A DNA stretch of 64,000 bases from Anaerolineales bacterium (GCA_021463845.1 JAJTXV010000004.1:62001-126000); one strand, 5' to 3'; shown: positions 32,263-43,418, numbered from the stretch's first letter. Translations and numbers: made by a program. Notes: generated by a model not told the origin, from the letters alone.

Positions 32263-33846
32263 TTAGATGTTTACCAGCACCGCTGGCCGCTCGGCCCGCC
32301 AGGCTTCGCCTGCCGTGGCCGCCTCGAAGGCTCGCGCTGCACGCAGCAGGGTCGCCTCCGAGAAGTCCGGCCCGATCAGCTGCACGCCCAGCGGCAAGCG
32401 CTCGCTGCTCAACCCCGCCGGCAGCGAGATGGCCGGCACGCCGGCGTGGTTGGCCGGCACTGTCAGCTGGTCGGCGTACTGCATCAGCACCGAGTCGCCG
32501 TAAATATCGCCCACCGGGAAGGCTGGCGTAGGCGTGGTGGCGGTCAGCAGGGCGTCCAGCTTGTGCGTCCCGTTGGCGTCGAACGCGGCGTCAAAGTCGC
32601 CACGGATCAGTGAGCGCACTTGCAGGGCGCGGTGGTAATACTGCTCGCTGTACTGGGCCGCGCTCACATACATGCCCATCAAAATACGCAGCTTGGGCTG
32701 CGGGCCAAAACCCTCGGCCCGCGTCTTGCGGTACAGGTCACGCAGGTCCTTGGGCTTGAACGCCGTGCGGTGGCCGTACTTGACGCCATCGAAGCGGTGC
32801 AGGTTGGACGCCGCCTCGACGCGCGAGATCACAAAGTAGGCCGGGATCCCGTAGCGCGTGTGCGGCATGGGCACGCCTTCCACGATACGCGCCCCGGCGT
32901 CCGAGAGCTTGTCGGCCGCCCGCAGCACCGCATCGGCGATCTCTTTGGGCAGCGGCTGGCTGTCCATCTCGCCGGTCTCGTGATTGAAGAAGGTGATCTT
33001 GTCGTAATCCGGCGAAAGGCCGATGCGCATGCCCTTGACTCCCTCTTCCAGCGCGGCGGTGTAATCCGGCACCGGGGTGGCCGCGGCGGTGCTGTCGTGC
33101 GCGTCCGGCCCGGCGATGACGTTCAGCATCATGGCCGCATCGCGCACCGTGCGCGCCACCGGGCCGGGGCAGTCCAGCGAGGAGCCGAACGCGATCAGCC
33201 CATAGCGCGAGACGCGCCCATAGGTCGGCTTCATCCCCACCACGCCGCAGAATGCGGCGGGCTGGCGGATGGAGCCGGCCGTATCCGTGCCCAGCGAGAG
33301 CGCGCCCTCGCCGGCAGCCACAGCCGCGGCGCTGCCGCCGCTGCTGCCGCCGGGCACATGCGCCGGGTTCCACGGGTTGCGTGAGGCCGGCTGGTAAGCC
33401 GACGACTCGTTGGACGAGCCATAGGTGAATTCATCCAAATTGACCTTGCCCAGCATCACCGCCCCAGCCGCGTTCATGCGCTCGACCGGCGTGGCGGTAT
33501 ATGGGGCGACAAAGTTCGAGAGAATACGTGAGGCGGCCGTGCTGAGCACATCTTTGACCGCGAAAATATCCTTGACGGTGTACGGTACACCCGCCAGCGG
33601 GCCTGGCACTTCGCCCTTGGCCAGGCGTGCATCCACGGCTTTGGCCTGGGCGCGGGCTTGCTCCTCGCTGACGGTGATGAAGGCGTGCACTTTCTCGACC
33701 TCATCCCGCGGCCCATCCAGGCGGCCGGGTTCACCGTCCACAGCGCGCACGCGCTCCAGGGCGGCTTCGGTCGCCTCGACGGCAGACACGTCTTTCTTGC
33801 GGATCAGCTCGGCAAGTTCGTGGGCAGACAGATCAGCCAGCTGCAT
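32263..33846 (-). CDS. gatA: Asp-tRNA(Asn)/Glu-tRNA(Gln) amidotransferase subunit A
   Basis: GVPYTVKDIF, PGGSSGGSAAAVAAGEGALSLGTDTAGSIRQPAAFCGVVGMKPTYGRVSRYGLIAFGSSLD; next to gatC. Confidence 0.96.
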   Translation of the reverse strand: MQLADLSAHELAELIRKKDVSAVEATEAALERVRAVDGEPGRLDGPRDEVEKVHAFITVSEEQARAQAKAVDARLAKGEVPGPLAGVPYTVKDIFAVKDVLSTAASRILSNFVAPYTATPVERMNAAGAVMLGKVNLDEFTYGSSNESSAYQPASRNPWNPAHVPGGSSGGSAAAVAAGEGALSLGTDTAGSIRQPAAFCGVVGMKPTYGRVSRYGLIAFGSSLDCPGPVARTVRDAAMMLNVIAGPDAHDSTAAATPVPDYTAALEEGVKGMRIGLSPDYDKITFFNHETGEMDSQPLPKEIADAVLRAADKLSDAGARIVEGVPMPHTRYGIPAYFVISRVEAASNLHRFDGVKYGHRTAFKPKDLRDLYRKTRAEGFGPQPKLRILMGMYVSAAQYSEQYYHRALQVRSLIRGDFDAAFDANGTHKLDALLTATTPTPAFPVGDIYGDSVLMQYADQLTVPANHAGVPAISLPAGLSSERLPLGVQLIGPDFSEATLLRAARAFEAATAGEAWRAERPAVLVNI

Positions 33847-34166
33847 CAGTCCAGCTCCTCATGCGGAATGCCGGGCACAACAAAGTAGCCCTCACTGGTC
33901 TGCGGCGCACGCGTCTTGATGTCGCCCGCCTCCGGCGCCAACGCCGCTGCATCCTTGCGCAGCGGGGCGCGCACATCCGGCGGGAAGGGCACGCCGTGGG
34001 CAGCCGGCGGCGTGCCTTCAGGGATGGGGATGGCCGCCAATTCTTCGATGGATTTCAGTTGCTTATTGAGCTGGTCTCGCAAATACTCGGCTTCCTCAGC
34101 CGTCAGCTCCAGGGCAGCCAGTTCTACGAGATGATTAAAGAGGTCGGGAGAAATTTGATCGGGCAT
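33846..34166 (-). CDS. gatC: Asp-tRNA(Asn)/Glu-tRNA(Gln) amidotransferase subunit C
   Basis: ISPDLFNHLVELAALELTAEEAEYLRDQLNKQLKSIEELAAIP; VPFPPDVRAPLRKDAAA. Confidence 0.92.
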   Translation of the reverse strand: MPDQISPDLFNHLVELAALELTAEEAEYLRDQLNKQLKSIEELAAIPIPEGTPPAAHGVPFPPDVRAPLRKDAAALAPEAGDIKTRAPQTSEGYFVVPGIPHEELD

Positions 34167-34265
34167 TTTAAGCGCTCCGCGGGCAGTATACCATCCGAGG
34201 TTCGGCAGGCTCGCGATGCTATAATCACCCTACTCCAACTTAAAAATCCTACGGAGGCTCCCCGC

Positions 34266-35432
<1,167 letters not shown>

Positions 35433-35436
35433 TGCC

Positions 35437-36489
35437 ATGAAACGCTGCATTTGGCTTGTAGCAACCCTGCTGCTGGCCGGCTGCTCCCAGCCCGCCGTAT
35501 TGCCAACCACACTGCCCGCCACCCCGGCGGGCAGTGCTGTTCTCAAAGGCTACGGCATCTCGCCGCTGGGGTTTCCAGCTGATTTCAGCCAGTACCCACA
35601 ATTTCTCGAAGAGGTCGCCAGCCTGCCCAACGCCGCAGTCATGTTCAACGGCGCCTGGCGTGATTCGATCGACAGCAGCGGCCAGCCACCCCAGGCGGCG
35701 GCCGGCCTCATGCAAGCGGCGACCGACTATGGCTTCACGCCCATCATCGTCTTCGGCTGGCGCAGCAGCAATGCGCAGCTGCACTTGGACGTGTCCTCTG
35801 ACCCAACCAACAACTGGAGCAACCCAGATGCGCGCGCCTTGTTCATTGAGATGCTGGCGGGTTTCGCTACACAACACCAGCCGCCCTACATCTTCCTGGG
35901 CAATGAGAATGATGACTACTTCATCGCTCAGCCCGAGGATTATGTACGTTGGATCGAGGTCTACAACCAGGCTTATGACGCCATCAAGGCTGCCTCACCT
36001 GCTACGCAGGTTGGCCCCATCTTCCAATACGAGCACATGGCCGGCCTCGGCCTGCTCAACGGCTGGAACCAAGCCCACTGGGGCGCGCTCGAAGCTCACG
36101 ATCTGAACAAGGTGGATGTTGTCGGCATTACGCTCTACCCCTGGTTCAGCGTTGCCACTCCCCAGCAGATTCCGGATGACTATCTGGCTCCTCTCTTACA
36201 GCGCACCGGCGCCACACCGATTGCGATCACTGAAACGGGCTGGCCCGCCGATATACAAGGGCTGCAGGCGCCCTGGCAGGCAAGCCCGCAGGCGCAAGTG
36301 GACTATGTGGATGCGCTGCAGCGCATACTTCAAGGGACCAGCGTAAGCATCCTAAACTGGTTGTTCATCAACCCTATCGCCGCCGAGCCCAACTCGTTGG
36401 AAGTGCAGTTATTTGGCAGCATATCTCTACGCACTGTTAGCGGGGACAAACGCCCCGTATACGACGCATGGGTCAACTTCCTGCCCTAG
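35437..36489 (+). CDS. Lipoprotein, glycoside-hydrolase-like (GH53/GH5-type TIM barrel candidate)
   Basis: MKRCIWLVATLLLAGCSQ lipobox; YIFLGNENDDYF..VDVVGITLYPWFSV..PIAITETGWPAD. Confidence 0.65.
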   Translation: MKRCIWLVATLLLAGCSQPAVLPTTLPATPAGSAVLKGYGISPLGFPADFSQYPQFLEEVASLPNAAVMFNGAWRDSIDSSGQPPQAAAGLMQAATDYGFTPIIVFGWRSSNAQLHLDVSSDPTNNWSNPDARALFIEMLAGFATQHQPPYIFLGNENDDYFIAQPEDYVRWIEVYNQAYDAIKAASPATQVGPIFQYEHMAGLGLLNGWNQAHWGALEAHDLNKVDVVGITLYPWFSVATPQQIPDDYLAPLLQRTGATPIAITETGWPADIQGLQAPWQASPQAQVDYVDALQRILQGTSVSILNWLFINPIAAEPNSLEVQLFGSISLRTVSGDKRPVYDAWVNFLP

Positions 36490-36504
36490 ACACGCCGGGG
36501 ACAG

Positions 36505-37794
36505 CTACTGTGATGGCCACACGATGTGTGCGCCTAACACTTCTAAGGGAGGTAAAAGGTATACAACCTCGGACGACATTGGATACTCATACAGTACTTC
36601 TGCTGTAGCCAGATCCACTACCACGGCGCTTTCTACTAGAAAAGTATATTCGTCAGGACCCGTAAACCGAAAGCCTACAAAAGCGCTTCCATCCGGACTG
36701 ACGGCCATGGGCAGCACGTTTGGCAGGGTATTTGCCGGCTCACCTTCCACTACTGTGAAAGGTATCTCGGCGGATGGGCTCCAGGCGGAATAGTATTCCG
36801 TTTCGGATCCTTCAATGGTGGCTCCTGCGATCTGTTGCACAAAAAGCAAGTAATCGCCTCGCTGCCACAATGGGAACAGCTTTCCTACATCCGGTAAGAA
36901 GTACTCCCGCTCCAGGGCGCGTTCCGTCTGGAAGGTGGCCACATGCGCCAGCAGCTCCATCGTCTCGCTATCAACCAGGTCGTATTGATAGCGACCGGCG
37001 CTGCGCTGGGAAGACATGTAATCACGCACCTGGCCCAGTTCCGGATGTACACATAGATACCAGCACGAAGGGGAGTTAAAGTCTGGCTTAAGGCCATCGT
37101 GCGTAAGCAAAACCTCGATTGCTTCATATCTAGGGCTGGGCCAAACCGTCTCTTGGCCTGTAGACAGGTCGTAGGTGGTGCGCACATTAGTGTCTACGTA
37201 GCTCAAAATATCTTCTGTGGTGGACCAGTTAACAACGCGAGCATCAGCAACATGCGTTAGATCGCCGGTTGCCAGGCTGTACACCCACAATGAACTGAGA
37301 CCGGCATTGTGCGCTTGGAAGTTCAGCCATTGCTGGCTGGGCGACCAAACCGCCTGCCCGAGAGTGCCCCCAGCAGTCACTTGCGCTGACAGGTCAATCG
37401 CGCGGCTCTCGCCGCTTTCCAGATCATAGATCACCCCCTCACCACCAAAACCAGTGGCGTTGAACAACATGCGACCGTCAGGGGAGAGGGCCATTCTCCA
37501 CGAGTCCTCTATGGAAATGGTCGCCACAACATCCTCGCTGCCTAATTCAATCACGCGGATGACAAGCTGTTCGCCCTCGTAGCCCCACATCGCCAGGCGC
37601 GGGTTCGGCCCGCTGTAGGGCAGTGGAATGTCCGTCGGGCTGGGCTGCGCAGCGGGGTCAGCCGCCACCGTTGCAGTGGCGGCGCTGGTTGCCGTGCTGG
37701 CTTCAGGCTGCGCCGCTGATGTGGCCGCGGGCGCAGAGCTGCAGCCGCACAGCGCAACCAGGCAAAGGAGTGAGATCAGGGCATAGGTTCGCAT
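36505..37794 (-). CDS. Lipoprotein with TolB/WD40-like beta-propeller repeats
   Basis: LISLLCLVALCGCSSAPA lipobox; LSPDGRMLF, SPSQQWLNFQ, VSPDGSAFVGF blade-like segments. Confidence 0.6.
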   Translation of the reverse strand: MRTYALISLLCLVALCGCSSAPAATSAAQPEASTATSAATATVAADPAAQPSPTDIPLPYSGPNPRLAMWGYEGEQLVIRVIELGSEDVVATISIEDSWRMALSPDGRMLFNATGFGGEGVIYDLESGESRAIDLSAQVTAGGTLGQAVWSPSQQWLNFQAHNAGLSSLWVYSLATGDLTHVADARVVNWSTTEDILSYVDTNVRTTYDLSTGQETVWPSPRYEAIEVLLTHDGLKPDFNSPSCWYLCVHPELGQVRDYMSSQRSAGRYQYDLVDSETMELLAHVATFQTERALEREYFLPDVGKLFPLWQRGDYLLFVQQIAGATIEGSETEYYSAWSPSAEIPFTVVEGEPANTLPNVLPMAVSPDGSAFVGFRFTGPDEYTFLVESAVVVDLATAEVLYEYPMSSEVVYLLPPLEVLGAHIVWPSQ

Positions 37795-37942
37795 AACTCA
37801 ATAGCTCCCTTTCAGATGTAATACTCTAACAGTGATTGAAGCCACACTCGCTGGCCCATGCGTACTGATTCTTGCAAAGCACATATCTACCAGCGCCGAT
37901 ATAATCGCCTACACATCATTGCAAAGGAAGTAACGAACCACA

Positions 37943-38593
37943 ATGAAGATTGATATCTGGAGCGACATCGCTTGCCCCTTCTGCTACGCCGGCACCACCC
38001 AGCTCAGCCAGGCCCTGGCCAATTTTGAGCACAAGGATCAGGTGCAGATCGTGCATCACAGCTTTCAGCTTGACCCAAGCTCTCCCTTCGAGCCACAGCA
38101 GAGCATCAATGCCATGCTGGCCGCCAAGCGCGGCATCTCTGAAGATCAGGCCGACCAGATGAACCAACAGGTGGGCCAGATGTTTGCCGGCCTGGGGCTG
38201 AGCATGAACCATCATCACGCCAAGCTGGTCAACACCTTGCATGCCCATCGCCTGGTGCACTTTGCCGCGGCCCACGGCAAACAGGCGGCCATGCTGGCGC
38301 GCTTGTTCAAGGCCTACTTCACCGATGGCCTCAACACCGCCGACACCGAGACGCTTGTGCAGCTGGCCGGCGAGGTGGGCCTCGAGCCAGACGCGGCTCG
38401 CGCCGCCCTGGAGTCAGACGCCTACACCGCCGAAGTGCAAGCGGACATCAACCAGGCCGCCCAATATGGCATTCAGGGCGTGCCCTTCTTTATCTTCGAC
38501 AACAAGTACGCCATCTCCGGCGCGCAGGGCGCCGAGGCCTTCGGCCAGGCGCTCGACCAGATCTGGCAGGAGCTACACGCCGCGGCTGCATAG
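37943..38593 (+). CDS. DsbA family oxidoreductase (FrnE-like)
   Basis: MKIDIWSDIACPFCYAGTTQL; QYGIQGVPFFIFDNKYAISGAQGAEAF. Confidence 0.93.
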   Translation: MKIDIWSDIACPFCYAGTTQLSQALANFEHKDQVQIVHHSFQLDPSSPFEPQQSINAMLAAKRGISEDQADQMNQQVGQMFAGLGLSMNHHHAKLVNTLHAHRLVHFAAAHGKQAAMLARLFKAYFTDGLNTADTETLVQLAGEVGLEPDAARAALESDAYTAEVQADINQAAQYGIQGVPFFIFDNKYAISGAQGAEAFGQALDQIWQELHAAAA

Positions 38594-38608
38594 TTAGCTC
38601 AACTCCCT

Positions 38609-38760
38609 CATTGCGCGGACCATCCCGCGCTACCTCCGTCATTGCGCGGACCATCCCGCGCTACCTCCGTCATTGCGAGGACCATCCCGCGCCACCTCCG
38701 TCATTGCGAGGAGTATTCCAGCGCGCAAGCGGTGGAAACGGACGAAGCAATCTGGTTTTA
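38609..38760. repeat. 31-bp tandem repeat (four starts at 38609, 38640, 38671, 38702) ending in a dispersed CATTGCGAGG..GAAGCAATCTGG element
   Basis: Unit CATTGCGCGGACCATCCCGCGCTACCTCCGT; exact 31-nt spacing of CATTGCG starts. Confidence 0.92.
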
Positions 38761-39088
38761 GTCAAACGTGCCCCTGAGCGCAGCGCCAGTTACTCCGTCC
38801 AGCCGCTTGACAAACGCCTCTCACACCTTGCCCCATTGGCCGCCCCGCGTTATAGACAGCAGCAGGCTGGCCCAACTTTCCAAACCTTGTCATTCCGAAC
38901 GAGGCCGCAGGCCGAGGAGGAATCCGTTATGCGTCCATTTAAAGGATTAAAAGTCTGAGAAAGGATAGGCCAAACATTCAAGCCAAAAAAGTTGTTACTA
39001 ATATATTTTGACCCCCACCCCCTTTCGCGCATAATAACTTTCACCCTTGGGCCAACTTCCCCCGTATCCACTGGGTAAACTACTGCCT

Positions 39089-40138
39089 GTGAACCGCCGC
39101 CTGCGCAGCCTGGCGCTCCTACTGCTCACCCTGCTGGCCGCCTGCAACTTCCCGCTGGCCGGCTCCGCCAGCCTGCCCGGCCCGCAGATCGCCCTCATCA
39201 CCGCCACGCCCACCCTGACCCCTAGCGCCACGCCCACACCCACCCAAACGCCCACCGCCACCCCGGTGCCGCCGCACCCGCTCAGCATTGCATACCTGCG
39301 CCAGCAGCAATACCCGGCCTCGCAACTCACCATCGAAGAAACGCTGGAAAGCGGTGATACCTTCTCTCGCTACATTGCTTCCTACATGTCAGAGGGCTTG
39401 AAGCAATACGGCCTGCTCACCATCCCCTTTGGCGAAAAACCGGAGACCGGCTGGCCGGTGATCATATTCAATCACGGCTACATCCCGCCCGATGTGTACC
39501 GCGCCACCGAGCGCTACCTGGCCTACATGGATCGTTTCTCGCGGGCCGGCTACATCGTCTTCCGGCCCGACTACCGCGGCCATGACCGCTCCGAAGGGCT
39601 GGCCCGCGGCGCCTACGGCCGGCCTGATTACGTCATCGATGTGCTCAACGCCACCGCAGCCCTCAAAGCCTATCCCGATGCCGACCCGAACCGCATCGGC
39701 ATGTGGGGCCATTCCATGGGCGGCTATATCACGCTGCGCGCCATGGTGGTGGACCCTGACATCAAGGCGGGGGTCATCTGGGCCGGCGTCATCTCCGCTT
39801 ATGCCGACATGGTGGATATCAACGGCCGCCCGCGCTTCGGCACCCGCAGCCTCCTCGAAGCCTACGGCCCGCCCAACTCCGATCCTGAGTTCTGGGCTTC
39901 GATCTCAGCCAACAGCTACCTCGCCGACCTTTCCGGCCCGCTGCAGCTGCACCACGGCACCAGCGATGCCACCGTGCCGGTGTTCATGTCCTACCAGGTG
40001 GCCGAGCAGGCCCGCGCCGTGGGCGAAATTGCCGAGCTGTTCATCTACGATGGCGACGACCACAACATCGTCAATTACTTTCCCGCCGCCATCCGCCGCT
40101 CAGTGGAATTCTTCGATCTGTATGTGAAAGGCCCGTAG
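39089..40138 (+). CDS. Alpha/beta-hydrolase (dipeptidyl-peptidase-like) lipoprotein
   Basis: GTG start VNRRLRSLALLLLTLLAACNFP lipobox; TPTLTPSATPTPTQTPTATP linker; GMWGHSMGGYITLRAMVVDPD; DDHNI. Confidence 0.82.
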   Translation: MNRRLRSLALLLLTLLAACNFPLAGSASLPGPQIALITATPTLTPSATPTPTQTPTATPVPPHPLSIAYLRQQQYPASQLTIEETLESGDTFSRYIASYMSEGLKQYGLLTIPFGEKPETGWPVIIFNHGYIPPDVYRATERYLAYMDRFSRAGYIVFRPDYRGHDRSEGLARGAYGRPDYVIDVLNATAALKAYPDADPNRIGMWGHSMGGYITLRAMVVDPDIKAGVIWAGVISAYADMVDINGRPRFGTRSLLEAYGPPNSDPEFWASISANSYLADLSGPLQLHHGTSDATVPVFMSYQVAEQARAVGEIAELFIYDGDDHNIVNYFPAAIRRSVEFFDLYVKGP

Positions 40139-40145
40139 CCGCGCG

Positions 40146-41132
40146 CTATTCCAGAAACTTAGGCTTGCGCTTCAGATCGCCGTTGTGCCAATACCAGGCC
40201 AGCGTCGTGCGCAGCGCCTCATCCATAGGCATGTAGGCAAGGCCCAGCTCACGCTGCGCCTTGCTGCCATCGAACAGGGTGCCTTGCGTGCCTGACTTGT
40301 ACTGCATCACTGAAACCAGCGGCAGCTTGCCGGTCAGGCGCGAGAGTCCTTCCATCAGGATGGCGGTGGCATGGATCATCGGCCCCGGCAGGAACGGCGG
40401 CAGCTTGCCGCCGCCCAGCGCCACTACCTCGCCGAAGAATGGCTTGTAACCAATGTTCTGCTCGGCCAGGATGAAGCGCTCGCCGGCGGCCGCCTTCGTC
40501 GCGGCCAGAATATGCGCCCGGGCCACATCCACCACATACACGATGGCGAAGGTGGCAGGCCACGCGGATGGCAGAGTGCCGTTCAGCAGCGCCACGATCG
40601 AGCGGCCCAGCGGCTTGGTGTCCCGCGGCCCGAACACATTCGACGGATTGAGAAACACTACATCCAGCCCCTTGGCGATGTAGCTCTTGGCCAGCTCCTC
40701 TGACTCGCGCTTGGAGCGGTAGTACACATCCGGCAGCGGCCCCTGGCCGCTGGCCTCGGTCACCGTCTGGTTGCGCGGCAGCCCAAACACCGCGCCGGAG
40801 CTGGTGTGCAGCACCTTGCGCACGCCCGCCGCCAGGGCGGCGTCCAGCACATTGCGGGTGCCCTGGTTGGCCGTCTCCAGCATCAGCTGCGGGTCGGCCG
40901 TCCAAGTCTCGAACTGGGCGGCGGCGTGATACAAGGTGCGCACGCCTTGCATCGCCTGCGCCAACGAATCCTTGTCGAGCACATCGCCATAGACGATCTC
41001 GGCGCCCTTCAGGTGCTCGCCGAGTTTGCTGCTGCGCCGCGCCAGCACGCGCACGGGCTGGCCGTCAGCCAGCAGCTGCTCCACAATGTGCCCGCCAATA
41101 AATCCGGTGCCGCCAGTTACCAGGTTCGTCAT
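40146..41132 (-). CDS. NAD-dependent epimerase/dehydratase (dihydroflavonol-4-reductase-like SDR)
   Basis: MTNLVTGGTGFIGGHIVEQLLADGQPVRVLARRSSK..HTSSGAVFG..YYRSKRESEELA..FLNPSNVFGPRD. Confidence 0.9.
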   Translation of the reverse strand: MTNLVTGGTGFIGGHIVEQLLADGQPVRVLARRSSKLGEHLKGAEIVYGDVLDKDSLAQAMQGVRTLYHAAAQFETWTADPQLMLETANQGTRNVLDAALAAGVRKVLHTSSGAVFGLPRNQTVTEASGQGPLPDVYYRSKRESEELAKSYIAKGLDVVFLNPSNVFGPRDTKPLGRSIVALLNGTLPSAWPATFAIVYVVDVARAHILAATKAAAGERFILAEQNIGYKPFFGEVVALGGGKLPPFLPGPMIHATAILMEGLSRLTGKLPLVSVMQYKSGTQGTLFDGSKAQRELGLAYMPMDEALRTTLAWYWHNGDLKRKPKFLE

Positions 41133-41265
41133 CGCATCTCCGTGTATGTCAAGTTGGGCGGAATTATATGCGCCAAAGTTTCAATCCCTTTGAAGATGCT
41201 ACTAAACCGCCCCACTTGAGCTTGCCCAGCGTGGTGCGCATAATGCCCATACGAAAGGCACAACT

Positions 41266-42219
41266 ATGCGCATTCATTCTCGCATCCTGATTTCGCTGGC
41301 CCTGCTGGGCCTTCTGCTGGCCGCTTGCGGCGGCAACATTGAAACCAAACCACTGGTGGTCATCGGCGAAACCGCCACCACCCGCACCATCGAGCACACC
41401 TTCGGCATCACGGAGATTCCCGCCAACCCCCAGCGCGTCATCGCCCTGGGCGAGGAGGGTATGCTGGCCGACCTGCTCGACGCGGGCATCACGCCCGTCG
41501 CCTCGATCGTCAACCTGCCCGAGCATCTGCCTGCATTTATCAACCCAGAGGAAGTTGCTGGCGTGGAGCTGTATTCTTCCTCAACCAACACTTCCGTCGA
41601 GCGCCTGGCTGCTCTAGAGCCGGACCTGATCATTGGCACTGCGTTCTTCATAGACCAAATTGGATACGAGACCCTCTCGCAAATGGCGCCCACGATTGCC
41701 GTTGGTGGCAGCGATGAAGTAGAGAATTACGCCCAAACCTTGACTGCCCTGGGCCTGGCCGAGCAGGCCGCCAGCGATCTAGCCGCCTTTGACGCGGCCG
41801 TCGCCGCCGCCCGCAGTCAACTGGGCAGCGGAGCCAATGCTTCAGTGGTCGTCATCTACCCCGGCGAAAGCGTAGCCGTGTTGACAGACCGCCCGCGCAC
41901 GGTGCCCTGGCTGCTGCGCGAGCTGGGCGTTACCCTACACCCGGATGGCAGCGAAGAGGGCCTGAACGTGCGCACGGGCCGCGCGTTCATCAGCCTGGAG
42001 CGACTCGACCTGCTCTCGGGCGACCATTTGTTCCTGCTGCAAAGTGATGGTGTGGAGGGCGAAGCCGAATCCGTAGCCGAGATCTCGGCCAACCCGCTGT
42101 GGCAGCAGATCCCGGCGGTGCAAGCCGGCAAGGTCACCGTGCTGGACCGGCTGGGCTATCCCGGCTTCCGCGGCATGAACGCGCTGCTGCAGGATCTGGT
42201 TGAAGCGCTGAGCCAATAG
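41266..42219 (+). CDS. ABC transporter substrate-binding lipoprotein (FecB/FepB-type)
   Basis: LLGLLLAACGG lipobox; GITEIPANPQRVIALGEEGMLADLLDAGITPV; LAALEPDLIIG. Confidence 0.88.
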   Translation: MRIHSRILISLALLGLLLAACGGNIETKPLVVIGETATTRTIEHTFGITEIPANPQRVIALGEEGMLADLLDAGITPVASIVNLPEHLPAFINPEEVAGVELYSSSTNTSVERLAALEPDLIIGTAFFIDQIGYETLSQMAPTIAVGGSDEVENYAQTLTALGLAEQAASDLAAFDAAVAAARSQLGSGANASVVVIYPGESVAVLTDRPRTVPWLLRELGVTLHPDGSEEGLNVRTGRAFISLERLDLLSGDHLFLLQSDGVEGEAESVAEISANPLWQQIPAVQAGKVTVLDRLGYPGFRGMNALLQDLVEALSQ

Positions 42220-42240
42220 CACAGCATAGTTTCTCGCAAA

Positions 42241-42272
42241 GCAAAAAGACCGCACTCGTGCGGTCTTTTTGC
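42241..42272 (+). terminator. Intrinsic terminator
   Basis: GCAAAAAGACCGCAC / GTGCGGTCTTTTTGC perfect arms. Confidence 0.88.
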
Positions 42273-42332
42273 TTCTTGACGCTGACGCTCGGGGCATCTA
42301 TTATTTAGGTATAACTAAATATTGGAGACTCG

Positions 42333-42833
42333 ATGATCCCTCTTCCAACAACGCTCTTCTATGGACTGCTGATCTGCATTCCGTTCACCATCTTCGTCCT
42401 GGTCAGCTTTTGGGGCTGGCCACGGCTGTGGCTGCATAGCTTACCCGAGGACATCGCAAAGATGGCAGCGCCTAAGACGGCTGCCGAGGAGCGCGCCACC
42501 AAGCTCCTGCTTGTGCCCTATTTGCTCATTCTGCCCGGCCTGTCCGTCGCTTCGGCAATTTATGTAGCGCGGAGCACCAACATAGATCTGAGCTTTGTGG
42601 GCGCTCTCGTACATCTATATCTGATCTGGATTATGGTGCACGTTTACGACTTTGCCGTGATCGATTTATTCCACGCTCTTTTGATCAACCCGGCCAAACC
42701 GCCGATCAAAGGCACCGAAGGAGCCAAGGGCTGGAAAGATATGCGCTTCCACTTCCACTCTTTGCTGAAGGCAATACCGAACAGCGCGATCTTTGTAGTG
42801 CCAGCCGCGTTGATCGTTTCACTATTCGTATAG
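42333..42833 (+). CDS. Hypothetical membrane protein
   Basis: 166 aa, about four hydrophobic segments; no family recognised. Confidence 0.7.
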   Translation: MIPLPTTLFYGLLICIPFTIFVLVSFWGWPRLWLHSLPEDIAKMAAPKTAAEERATKLLLVPYLLILPGLSVASAIYVARSTNIDLSFVGALVHLYLIWIMVHVYDFAVIDLFHALLINPAKPPIKGTEGAKGWKDMRFHFHSLLKAIPNSAIFVVPAALIVSLFV

Positions 42834-42841
42834 CATAAACA

Positions 42842-42867
42842 AAAGACCGCAAATTACTGCGGTCTTT
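42842..42867 (-). terminator. Intrinsic terminator (best U-tract on minus strand, downstream of tRNA-Lys; may be bidirectional)
   Basis: AAAGACCGCA aattac TGCGGTCTTT; minus continuation TTTGTTT. Confidence 0.75.
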
Positions 42868-42874
42868 CTCATCA

Positions 42875-42946
42875 TGGACGCGACAGGAGTCGAACCTGCA
42901 ACCGTTGGCTTAAAAGGCCACTGCTCTGCCATTGAGCTACGCGTCC
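42875..42946 (-). tRNA. tRNA-Lys (anticodon TTT), CCA not encoded
   Basis: GGACGCG TA GCTC..GAGC A GTGGC CTTTTAA GCCAA CGGTT GCAGG TTCGACT CCTGT CGCGTCC A; perfect 7-bp acceptor stem. Confidence 0.95.
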
Positions 42947-43069
42947 GGTAACCAGACGATTTTATCATGCCCTCCAAAGCGGCCTGGCTCGCTTGCTTGA
43001 CAGCCGCGTGCCGGCTTGCTAGTATTCCATCCCCGCGCGCCGCGTGGCCCACTATCCCAATGGAGAGCC

Positions 43070-43393
43070 ATGAGCACCCTGAAAGCGATCGACAGCCAAA
43101 GTTTTGAAGCTGAAGTGTTGCAAGCCCAGAAGCCCGTCCTGGTGGAATTTGGCGCGGTGTGGTGCCAACCCTGCCGCATCCTGGAGCCTGTGTTGGAAGA
43201 ACTGGCCGGCGAATGGGGCGACGCTGTCACCGTGGCCAAGCTGGATGTCGACGAGGCGGCCGAACTGACCCAAGACTACCAGGTGCTCAGCGTGCCTACG
43301 GTCATGCTATTCAAGAACGGCAAGATCGTGGAGCGCATGACTGGCTACCAGCCCAAGGACAAGATCCAAGGCAAAGTAGGACCGCACATTTAG
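43070..43393 (+). CDS. Thioredoxin
   Basis: PVLVEFGAVWCQPCRILEPVLEELAGEW..VAKLDVDE..YQVLSVPTVMLFKNGK. Confidence 0.95.
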   Translation: MSTLKAIDSQSFEAEVLQAQKPVLVEFGAVWCQPCRILEPVLEELAGEWGDAVTVAKLDVDEAAELTQDYQVLSVPTVMLFKNGKIVERMTGYQPKDKIQGKVGPHI

Positions 43394-43418
43394 TAGTCAG
43401 ATGTCAGCAATCAGACAA

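Noticed and set aside
38609-38732. Possible CRISPR array
   Set aside because: Units are directly abutting 31-mers with no unique spacers and no cas genes in the window
38611-38958. 115-aa ORF over the 31-bp tandem repeat
   Set aside because: Encoded by the repeat array itself; no RBS or conserved features
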